The notes beneath the pieces are model-generated. The model saw nothing but the letters and a program-made list of their open reading frames with translations, ran no database searches and was not told the DNA's origin. DNA of 18,100 nt from Bacillota bacterium. GTDB lineage: Bacteria; Bacillota; Thermosediminibacteria; Thermosediminibacterales; Thermosediminibacteraceae. Positions 1 through 5,639 of this stretch are shown piece by piece (within the stretch, counting starts at the first letter, position 1; every line of letters begins with the position of its first letter). A program made the position numbers and the translations under genes. The DNA is taken from NCBI GenBank assembly GCA_003242255.1, contig QGUT01000018.1, positions 1-18,100 on the forward strand, read 5' to 3'.

Positions 1-1
1 A

Positions 2-346
2 ATGGTAGCGGAAGGTGAGATAGACCTGGAAGAAATACAAGAACTCCCCACCGAAGAAGCGAGGAAAATCCTTATGCAAATTCCCGGCGTGGGGCGAAAG
101 ATAGCAGACTGCGTGCTCCTCTTTTCCATGAGGAAATTCGACGCCTTCCCGGTGGACGTATGGATAAGGAGGGTAGTTGAGCACCTTTATTTTGATGGAG
201 CAGAAGTGCCGATGAAAAAGCTCATCGAATTTGCCGAAAAAAGATTCGGCCCGCTGGCCGGTTTTGCCCAGCAGTATCTATACCATTACACCAGAACCTG
301 CTGGGGTGAAATCAAAGGCCCGTCCAAGTCAAAGAAAAAATCATGA
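2..346 (+). CDS. DNA glycosylase of the OGG1 / HhH-GPD type, 3' part only
   Basis: Base-excision repair enzyme, most likely an 8-oxoguanine DNA glycosylase/AP lyase of the OGG1-like family found in clostridia. Only the C-terminal 114 residues are visible and the gene runs off the left edge, so the first ATG is not a claimed start. Counting from that ATG, a helix-hairpin-helix lies at about 16-45 with the IPGVGRKIADC core. K33 and D52 (in FPVDVWIRR) have the same 19-residue spacing as the catalytic Lys249/Asp268 pair of human OGG1, which fits a bifunctional enzyme. The aromatic end (QQYLYHYTRT) is usual for bacterial members. No terminator follows the stop. A 22-codon reading frame overlaps the stop by ATGA (343-411) but resembles nothing known to me. 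Family confident; substrate inferred. Confidence 0.85.
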   Translation: MVAEGEIDLEEIQELPTEEARKILMQIPGVGRKIADCVLLFSMRKFDAFPVDVWIRRVVEHLYFDGAEVPMKKLIEFAEKRFGPLAGFAQQYLYHYTRTCWGEIKGPSKSKKKS

Positions 347-904
347 TTTCTAGGAAGCAGTGGCAGCAGCGGGGCGAGAAAATCTACATTAAAGACGGCG
401 ATGATAGAGTTTGAAGAAAGTTACGTAGATATTCCGGGGGGAATATATCGACATAAGGAGATTTAACTATGTAATTAATATGGCTATGGAATCTTCACTT
501 ATCTTAATGATACAGGATGCTACATCCGATAGACCTTCATTGCCGGCGGGTTTTTGCGCGGTTTTTCAGGAATCGGTGGGGTGTACCATGTGACTTTAAT
601 TTCCCCCGAAGGAAAGCTAATCCCGGGAAAGAAATGAGCATGCGAGTATCGGGGTAACTGCAACATTGCCACACAACATGTCTTTGCAAGTGGTCTCGGA
701 GGCGCCACTACCAATACATATCAGCTTTATGGTAGGCCGGGCTGTGAACCCGGCACACCGGGATGTATATTTCCCCGGAGTGTCTAGTGATAAACTAAAG
801 GATATTAGAGGAGATAGCCCAGGTCATTTTTTATTTACCCAGTGGCTATTTCGATTTAAAATTAAAATTAAATATAAATGTTAGTTATGAGGGAGGCGAG
901 TTGG
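347..904. other. Gene-poor stretch with relics
   Basis: About 560 bases without an intact gene. It contains the probable pseudogene described at 469-787, a small GC hairpin (GCCGGG 736-741 with CCCGGC 749-754) with no T-run, and an AT-rich run at 850-880 just upstream of the KaiC-like gene. A TATAAA at 873-878 could be its -10 element, but the matching -35 (850-855) is poor, so no promoter is claimed. No RNA gene was recognised here. Confidence 0.5.
469..787 (+). pseudogene. Decayed small gene, family unknown
   Basis: A good Shine-Dalgarno (AAGGAG, 455-460) stands 8 bases before an ATG at 469, but the next codon is TAA (472-474). Downstream, one frame is open for 84 codons from 533 to 784 except for a single TGA at 635-637. 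It is preceded by TAG at 530 and two TAA codons further up. The readable part has protein-like composition: Gly-rich FIAGGFLRGFSGIGGVYHV at the left and LYGRPGCEPGTPGC near the end, with a TAG stop at 785-787. The simplest reading is an old gene that has lost its frame and gained stops. I do not recognise the family. The alternative, a short selenoprotein using TGA 635, lacks a start with a ribosome site and a convincing SECIS hairpin. Confidence 0.35.
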
Positions 905-1765
905 GTGAAGGAAAATAAAAATACACCTCCTTGCGCAGTCCCTCTTGCGGGACTTTCAGAGAAAGTTCCCAAACTTTTTGGAATTCCATCGGGTGTGCCG
1001 GGACTTGATGAACTTTTTTTCACCTTTCAGTTTGAGAATGACCAAGTTAAGCGTGTGCCTTTGAATGGATTGCCGTCGTCAGCTGTAATCCATTTGACGG
1101 GGGTGCCAGATACGGGAAAGTCGCTTATAGGTGAACAGTTTTCTATAACCCAAGCTTCCCGCGGTTATAACGTTCTTTATGTAACTGTAGAAATACCTGC
1201 TCCTTTCCTTGCTCAAAGCTTCATAGAACGTTCTAAAGCCTTAAAAGTAGAGTGGGACAATATAAAGGATAGGATATTCATATTAGATACAGTGAAATAT
1301 CCAGAGCTTAGAGATAATGTGAATAATTTGTGCCAAATTCTTGCCGAAACGATTGAGAATAAAGAGATAAACGTTACAATAATCGATTCTATTACGGGAT
1401 TGTACGAAGGTCGGGAAATGATGGCACGAAGTGTTGTAAGAAAGCTTTACGAAATTATGAAGAAATATTACCAGTCGGCCATATTCATATCGCAGAAGCG
1501 AAGCAGCCATGAAGAAGCATCTGCAGAAGCGGCGGGTGGTTATGCGGTGCCCCATATCGTGGACTGCACTATTGTTTTGTCAAAAATTGTGCTAACCTCA
1601 AAGGTAGCAGCTACTATGTACGGTAGAAAGCCCGGGGAAGTTCTAAGAACTATAAGAATAGACGGATGCAGAATGTGTGGTCATGATTCCAGAGTTCACC
1701 TGCTGGAAATAAATGAATTTGGGATATTGCAGGTAGGAAAACCGCTAGCCGAAGTATTGCGTTAG
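905..1765 (+). CDS. KaiC-domain RecA-like ATPase (AF_0795 type)
   Basis: Single-domain KaiC/RadA-like P-loop ATPase, 286 residues. From the GTG start: Walker A GVPDTGKS at 66-73 (K72), Walker B VTIIDS with D161, and a conserved tail with Cys255, Cys258 and His260 (GCRMCGH). The entry motif FGIPSGVPGLDELFF and the AAGGYAVPHIVD segment match, from memory, the thermophile-restricted AF_0795 KaiC family (TIGR03878), shared by archaea, Aquificae and thermophilic Firmicutes. Such proteins are thought to act in regulation or signalling; no partner or substrate is established. GTG 905 is chosen because GGGAGG (891-896) lies 8 bases upstream; the in-frame ATG at 878 has no ribosome site and lies before that SD. 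No second KaiC domain and no KaiA/KaiB nearby. It stands alone between a gene-poor stretch and a terminator. Confidence 0.85.
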   Translation: MKENKNTPPCAVPLAGLSEKVPKLFGIPSGVPGLDELFFTFQFENDQVKRVPLNGLPSSAVIHLTGVPDTGKSLIGEQFSITQASRGYNVLYVTVEIPAPFLAQSFIERSKALKVEWDNIKDRIFILDTVKYPELRDNVNNLCQILAETIENKEINVTIIDSITGLYEGREMMARSVVRKLYEIMKKYYQSAIFISQKRSSHEEASAEAAGGYAVPHIVDCTIVLSKIVLTSKVAATMYGRKPGEVLRTIRIDGCRMCGHDSRVHLLEINEFGILQVGKPLAEVLR

Positions 1766-1788
1766 AATACCTTATTTTACGCGCCTCA

Positions 1789-1821
1789 GAAAGGGGGAGC
1801 CCCCTTGGTTTCTAGTTTTTT
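1789..1821 (+). terminator. Intrinsic terminator after KaiC-like gene
   Basis: AAGGGG (1791-1796) pairs with CCCCTT (1801-1806) around a GAGC loop, and a T-rich run follows at 1814-1821. The run starts about 8 bases after the stem, so efficiency may be moderate. It lies 25 bases after the stop at 1763-1765. Confidence 0.65.
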
Positions 1822-1868
1822 CCTTAGAATTCCCGGCACCTTTTCCGCTTTAGCATAAAGAACGTAAG

Positions 1869-1897
1869 TAGCAATTCCTTTTATTTTTTGCTATACT
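1869..1897 (+). promoter_or_regulatory. Possible sigma-A promoter for sdpI-sdpR unit
   Basis: TATACT at 1892-1897 is a fair -10 element. The best-spaced -35 (TAGCAA, 1869-1874, 17-base spacer) matches TTGACA at only three positions. The region to the start codon is AT-rich, as expected for a promoter. No clear ArsR-type inverted repeat was found. Confidence 0.3.
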
Positions 1898-1938
1898 ATA
1901 TTTAGATAATCATCAAAATAAAAAAAGGGGTGATTGGA

Positions 1939-2604
1939 ATGGGTGAAAAGAAAAGGTCCGCCCTTCCTGTAAACTGGCTCTTGCTGGGCCTTATAGCTTC
2001 GCTTTACATCGTCGGAATTGCAGTGTATCCCAGACTGCCCGACATGGTGCCTTCCCACTGGAACATTTCCGGCCAGGTGGATGGGTACATGTCCAAGACT
2101 GCCCATATTGTCTTCTTGCCTACGATGGTTTTGGGAATTTACCTGCTTCTTTCGATCGCACCGGTCATAGATCCGAAGCCGGAAAGCTACGAAAAATTCA
2201 GAAGCGTTTACGAAGTTTTTAGGGTCATATTGGTTCTGATCTTTTCCACCTTGTATATAGCCACGACATTGTATGCGATAGGAGTTCCCATTTCCATCGG
2301 CAAACTGATGATGCTGATAATGGGCCTGATGTTCGTTTTCCTCGGAAATTATATGGGAAAGATACGGCACAATTACACTTTCGGCATAAAGACCCCGTGG
2401 ACCCTGGCAAACGAAGAGGTGTGGAATAAGACTCACCGGATTTCCGGGCCTCTTTGGGTCGCCGCCGGTTTTGTCTGGATCTTAAGCCTTTTTTTAAAAG
2501 AAGAGATAGGGTTCTTCCTCGGCATGGGATCGATCTTCGCCGTTACTATCTTTGGGTTCGTCTATTCTTATTTGCTCTTTAGAAGAATAAAAAATCAAAA
2601 ATAA
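1939..2604 (+). CDS. SdpI-family (DUF1648) six-TM membrane protein
   Basis: Membrane protein of 221 residues in the SdpI/DUF1648 family, whose founding member protects Bacillus subtilis from the SdpC toxin and relays the signal to the repressor SdpR. Six hydrophobic segments at about 12-30, 55-75, 95-115, 118-136, 172-187 and 191-212. The DUF1648 hallmark VPSHWNISGQVDGYM follows segment 1. The SdpI hallmark GKIRHNYTFGIKTPWTL plus NEEVWNKTHR lies between segments 4 and 5. ATG 1939 is preferred over the in-frame GTG at 1930 because AAAAGGGGTG (1923-1932) serves as its ribosome site. The ArsR-type gene follows after 15 bases, so the two are co-transcribed. No sdpC-like toxin gene is present, so immunity is not proven; many homologues have unknown roles. 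Confidence 0.85.
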   Translation: MGEKKRSALPVNWLLLGLIASLYIVGIAVYPRLPDMVPSHWNISGQVDGYMSKTAHIVFLPTMVLGIYLLLSIAPVIDPKPESYEKFRSVYEVFRVILVLIFSTLYIATTLYAIGVPISIGKLMMLIMGLMFVFLGNYMGKIRHNYTFGIKTPWTLANEEVWNKTHRISGPLWVAAGFVWILSLFLKEEIGFFLGMGSIFAVTIFGFVYSYLLFRRIKNQK

Positions 2605-2619
2605 AAGAAGGGAAACGAT

Positions 2620-2892
2620 ATGAGTTTGAGTTCTGCCTTCAAAGCCCTTTCCGATCCCGTGCGAAGGAAAATCCTCTTCCTGCTGAGAGAAAAGGATATG
2701 ACCGCAGGCGAGATAGCCGAGAAGTTCGATGTGTCTTGGCCGACCATATCCCATCACTTAAGCGTCCTGAAAGAGGCGGGCATGATCGTGGACGAAAAAA
2801 GGGGGCACCACATATTTTATTCCCTCAATACTTCCGTGTTTGAGGAAATATTGGCCTTTTTGATGGAACTCAAAGGCTCGAAGAGCTCGTAA
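2620..2892 (+). CDS. ArsR-family winged-helix repressor (SdpR-like)
   Basis: Small DNA-binding autorepressor, 90 residues. It opens with the ArsR/SdpR signature FKALSDPVRRKILFLL, followed by the recognition helix region TAGEIAEKFDVSWPTISHHLSVL (about 28-50) and a wing EKRGHHIFYSL. No metal-binding Cys pair (ELCVC-like) is present, which fits the metal-independent SdpR branch. The start ATG has AGAAGGGA 7-14 bases upstream. It sits directly downstream of the SdpI-like gene, and by analogy with B. subtilis SdpR/SdpI it is probably held by, and represses, its membrane partner. The order here (membrane protein first) is the reverse of B. subtilis sdpRI. No terminator is visible after the stop. 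Confidence 0.85.
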   Translation: MSLSSAFKALSDPVRRKILFLLREKDMTAGEIAEKFDVSWPTISHHLSVLKEAGMIVDEKRGHHIFYSLNTSVFEEILAFLMELKGSKSS

Positions 2893-3125
2893 TCTTTACA
2901 TCTCATGCCAAAATTGATATAATTTTTTTACGATTTACACTAGTCGATTGCATTCGAAAGCAGCAAATAGCTGATTGCAGGTATAGACCTTTAAATCAAC
3001 TTTTTGACAACTATAACCCTTTGATAAAAGGACAAACATCTAAAGATTACTACATTCATGAAGAAGCAGGCTGGACTGATTATTTGTGTGCGACATGGAT
3101 TTCCATTTTATTCAAAAAGTTTTGA
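2889..3125 (+). pseudogene. Start-less C-terminal gene fragment, unknown family
   Basis: One frame stays open for 78 codons from 2889 to the TGA at 3123-3125 in a very AT-rich stretch, where stops should be frequent. There is no start codon with a ribosome site. The last 45 or so codons read like protein, with the motifs NYNPLIKGQTSKDYYIHEEA and GWTDYLCATWISILFKKF. I do not recognise the family; a leftover C-terminus from a past insertion or deletion is the likeliest reading. It overlaps the tail of the ArsR-type gene by 4 bases in another frame and lies upstream of the glycine-riboswitch promoter. Chance openness cannot be excluded. Confidence 0.3.
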
Positions 3126-3169
3126 GCACAAGCAACTTGATAAAAATATAGTTATAATTAAAATCCATG

Positions 3170-3198
3170 TTGCCTATTGAAAAAATTAATAATATAAT
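3170..3198 (+). promoter_or_regulatory. Sigma-A promoter of the glycine reductase operon
   Basis: TTGCCT (3170-3175) and TATAAT (3193-3198) are separated by exactly 17 bases. Transcription would begin near 3205, about 35 bases before the first riboswitch aptamer. The surrounding sequence is strongly AT-rich. Confidence 0.75.
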
Positions 3199-3238
3199 TA
3201 ATCAGGGAAAAAAATTGTTAATAACTGAATAAGTTGTT

Positions 3239-3419
3239 GGATGAAGGGTGTGGGAGAGATCCCTTGAGGGACGCCGAAGGGGAAAGCGGCAGGGACCGCG
3301 AAACTCTCAGGCAAAAGGACCGCATCCGGACATGCCTCTGGAGAGCCTAAAGGCACCGACGGGGCAATTTCCCGAATTTTTCAAAATTCGGGAAAGAATC
3401 TCTCAGGTAGATGACAGAG
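3239..3419 (+). promoter_or_regulatory. Tandem glycine riboswitch
   Basis: Two glycine aptamers in series. Aptamer 1 (about 3239-3327) is closed by GGATG (3239-3243) with CATCC (3323-3327) and carries the conserved GGAGAG, GCCGAAGGGGAAAGC and ACTCTCAGGCAAAAGGACCG. Aptamer 2 (about 3336-3419) is closed by CTCTG (3336-3340) with CAGAG (3415-3419) and carries GGAGAG, GCACCGACGGGGCAA and TCTCTCAGG. Its side arm is a 13-bp perfect stem (3368-3380 with 3383-3395). Aptamer 2 has GAC where GAA is usual. The terminator at 3416-3454 is the expression platform and overlaps the closing stem of aptamer 2. Since the operon destroys glycine, an ON switch is the expected logic; the sequence alone does not settle the direction. 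Confidence 0.95.
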
Positions 3420-3454
3420 AGAAATAAGGGTGTACCCCTTTATTTCTCTTTTTT
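3416..3454 (+). terminator. Riboswitch-controlled intrinsic terminator
   Basis: AGAGAAATAAGGG (3418-3430) pairs with 3436-3449 with one bulged T, and is followed by T3449-3454. The outer pairs (3416-3419) share bases with the 3' side of the aptamer 2 closing stem, so ligand binding can weaken it. It lies 42 bases before the trxA start. Confidence 0.9.
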
Positions 3455-3496
3455 GTTTATTTGCGGAATAATAAATTAACAAAGGAGGTGTCGATT

Positions 3497-3811
3497 TTGC
3501 TGGAGGTAAACAGCCAGAACTTCGAGCAGGAAGTGTTGAAATCGGAAAAGCCGGTGCTTGTGGACTTCTGGGGTCCTAGGTGCGAGCCCTGCAAGGCCTT
3601 GATGCCCCAGGTGGAAAAGCTGGAAGAAGTGTACGGCGACCGGGTTAAATTCTGCAAGCTAGATACGTCCAAAAATATGAGGCTTGCCATCAGCCAGAAA
3701 GTTCTGGGGCTTCCCACCCTGGCGATCTACAAGAACGGCGAAAAGGTGGACCAGGTGACGAAGGATGTCACCATCGAAATGGTGGAAGAGATGATTAAAA
3801 GGAACATATAG
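3497..3811 (+). CDS. trxA: Thioredoxin, glycine reductase type
   Basis: Thioredoxin of 104 residues that would reduce the selenoprotein GrdA during glycine reduction. The active site is WGPRCEPCK (C29, C32), not the standard WCGPC. Non-canonical CxPC centres are known in thioredoxins from glycine reductase clusters of amino-acid fermenting clostridia. The cis-proline is P73 in GLPTLAIYKNG; an extra Cys lies at 53. The start is TTG 3497: AAAGGAGGTG (3481-3490) sits at ideal distance and the protein then has normal thioredoxin length. In-frame codons further upstream (from 3461) fall between the terminator and this ribosome site. First gene of the operon; grdE follows 13 bases later. The usual partner thioredoxin reductase gene (trxB) is not next to it. 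Confidence 0.92.
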   Translation: MLEVNSQNFEQEVLKSEKPVLVDFWGPRCEPCKALMPQVEKLEEVYGDRVKFCKLDTSKNMRLAISQKVLGLPTLAIYKNGEKVDQVTKDVTIEMVEEMIKRNI

Positions 3812-3824
3812 GGGAGGATAAAGA

Positions 3825-5108
3825 ATGAGACTGGAGCTCGGGTACTTTAACGTCAGGGACGTGGTGTTCGGCGATGCCACCCGGTACGAGGGCGGCGTGC
3901 TCACCGTGAGCAAAAAAGAACTTTCCGAGCTCGTCCTCGAAGACCCGAGGATAAAAGAAGTGGACTTCGATATAGCAAGGCCGGGCGAAGAAGTGCGGAT
4001 AATCCCGGTCAAGGACGTAATAGAGCCCCGGGTAAAGGTGACCGAAGGAACGGTCTTCCCGGGTTTCTTAGGCAAGCCAAAAACGGTCGGAGAAGGCAGG
4101 ACCCACGTCTTGAGAGGCATGGCTGTAGTAACGTGCGGCAGGATCGTGGGCTTCCAGGAAGGGATAATAGACATGAGCGGGCCCGGAGCTGAGTACACCC
4201 CCTTCTCCAAGCTGGTGAACCTGGTCGTGGTGGCCAATCCCGTGGAAGGCCTTTCCCAGCACGAGCATGAAGAAGCCCTCCGAATTGCAGGCCTTAAGGT
4301 GGCGGCCCAGCTGGCTGCGTGCGTGAAGGAGAAAGAGCCCGAAGAAATAAAAGTTTACGAGACAAAGCCTTTGCCTCAGGCATTAAAAGAAAATCCCGAC
4401 CTTCCCAAAGTGGCTTACGTTTATCAGCTTCAAAGCCAGGGGCTTTTGCACGACACGTACGTCTACGGCGTAGACGCCAAGAAAATAATCCCCACCTTTA
4501 TGTATCCCACCGAACTCATGGACGGAGCCGTGGTGAGCGGCAACTGCGTCTCCGCCTGCGACAAGAACACCACCTACGTCCATCAGAATAACCCCGTGGT
4601 CGAAGAACTATACAGGCGCCACGGCATTGATATAAATTTCGTGGGAATAATTATAACAAACGAGAACGTAACCCTAGCCGACAAAGAGCGCTCCTCCGAT
4701 TATACGGCCAAGCTCGCCGAGTTTTTGGGACTCGACGGCGTCATCATCACCGAAGAAGGGTTCGGCAATCCGGACACTGACCTCATAATGAACTGCAGGA
4801 AGATAGAAGAAAAAGGGATAAAGACCGTGCTCATTACCGATGAATACGCCGGAAGGGATGGGGCATCCCAGTCGCTGGCTGACGCCCATCCCAAAGCGGA
4901 CGCGGTGGTGACGGCGGGCAACGCCAACGAAGTAATAGTGCTGCCGCCGATGAAAAAAGTGATAGGTTTAGATGACGCTGCTGGCGTGATCGCAGGCGGT
5001 TCCCAAAAGTCCCTGAGGGAGGACGGAAGCATCGAGATCGAACTTCAGGCCATAGTAGGTGCTACGTCCGAAGTGGGCCTTACCCGCATGAGTGCTATAA
5101 CTATTTAA
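3825..5108 (+). CDS. grdE: Glycine reductase component B, alpha/beta proprotein
   Basis: Proprotein of the substrate-binding component B of glycine reductase, 427 residues. In the Eubacterium acidaminophilum enzyme the chain is cut at a conserved Asn-Cys bond and the Cys becomes an N-terminal pyruvoyl group that binds the amino group of glycine as a Schiff base. Here the site is VVSGNCVSACDKN with N240/C241, next to position 242 of the characterised enzyme. This would give two chains of about 240 and 187 residues. The start ATG has GGGGAGG 7 bases upstream, formed right at the trxA stop. The glycine riboswitch upstream and grdA-grdB downstream mark it as the glycine form rather than the sarcosine or betaine paralogues (GrdG/GrdI). 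Cytoplasmic; partner GrdB. Confidence 0.95.
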   Translation: MRLELGYFNVRDVVFGDATRYEGGVLTVSKKELSELVLEDPRIKEVDFDIARPGEEVRIIPVKDVIEPRVKVTEGTVFPGFLGKPKTVGEGRTHVLRGMAVVTCGRIVGFQEGIIDMSGPGAEYTPFSKLVNLVVVANPVEGLSQHEHEEALRIAGLKVAAQLAACVKEKEPEEIKVYETKPLPQALKENPDLPKVAYVYQLQSQGLLHDTYVYGVDAKKIIPTFMYPTELMDGAVVSGNCVSACDKNTTYVHQNNPVVEELYRRHGIDINFVGIIITNENVTLADKERSSDYTAKLAEFLGLDGVIITEEGFGNPDTDLIMNCRKIEEKGIKTVLITDEYAGRDGASQSLADAHPKADAVVTAGNANEVIVLPPMKKVIGLDDAAGVIAGGSQKSLREDGSIEIELQAIVGATSEVGLTRMSAITI

Positions 5109-5129
5109 TATAAAAGGGAGGCGAAAACG

Positions 5130-5600
5130 ATGTTTGAAGGAAAGAAAATAGTGATCGTAGGGGACAGGGACGGAGTCCCGGGTCCGGCCATAGAAGCCTG
5201 CATGAAGACTACCCCCGGCGAAGTGGTGTTTTCTACCACCGAGTGCTTCGTCTGAACAGCCGCGGGCGCTATGGATCTGGAGATCCAAAAGAGAATCAAA
5301 GAACTGGCCGATGAATTCGGTCCGGAAAACGTGGTGGTAATATTAGGCGGAGCTGAACCGGAAGCGGCCGGCATTGCGGCCGAGACGGTCACCAACGGTG
5401 ATCCTACCTATGCAGGGCCCTTAGCCGGCGTATCTTTGGGGCTCGCGGTATACCACATCGTGGAGCCCGAGGTAAAAGCCGCAGTGGACCCGGCGGTCTA
5501 CGATGAACAGGTAGGAGTCATGGAGATGGTTCTGGACGTAGAAGGACTCACGGCAGAGGTCAAAAAGTACCGCGAGCAGTACTCCAAGTACAGGGCTTAA
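5130..5600 (+). CDS. grdA: Glycine reductase component A, selenoprotein (Sec42)
   Basis: Small selenoprotein A, 156 residues including selenocysteine. It carries the carboxymethyl group as a selenoether and is then re-reduced by thioredoxin. ATG 5130 is preceded by AAAAGGGAGGCG (5113-5124). The frame meets TGA at 5253-5255 and continues unbroken to TAA 5598-5600. The context C39-F-V-Sec42 is the CxxU redox motif of this family, and total length matches GrdA. Conserved features follow the Sec: GPENVVVILGGAEPEAAGI and DPTYAGPLAGV. A SECIS-like hairpin lies 16 bases after the UGA. A standard gene caller would report only 5271-5600 or split the gene. Lies 21 bases after grdE and 39 before grdB. 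Confidence 0.96.
5253..5287 (+). promoter_or_regulatory. Sec UGA codon and SECIS hairpin of grdA
   Basis: UGA (5253-5255) is followed after 16 bases by a hairpin, TGGATC (5272-5277) pairing with GATCCA (5282-5287), with TGGA at the apex. Position and a G-containing apical loop fit bacterial SECIS elements bound by SelB, which act within the coding sequence just downstream of the UGA. Confidence 0.75.
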
Positions 5601-5639
5601 AAATAGATCGCCCCGAGAAACCCGAGAGGAGGGCGCAAA

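Noticed and set aside
343..411. 22-codon frame overlapping the glycosylase stop by ATGA
   Set aside because: Too short to judge, no homologue recognised; mentioned under the glycosylase only.
736..754. GCCGGG/CCCGGC hairpin as a terminator
   Set aside because: Only 6 bp with no T-run after it, and it falls inside the probable relic reading frame.
878..904. ATG 878 as the start of the KaiC-like protein
   Set aside because: No ribosome site; GGGAGG at 891-896 serves GTG 905 instead, and the extra nine residues are not family-like.
3137..3158. TTGATA...TATAAT as a second promoter for the grd operon
   Set aside because: Spacer of 10 bases; the pair at 3170-3198 has the ideal 17.
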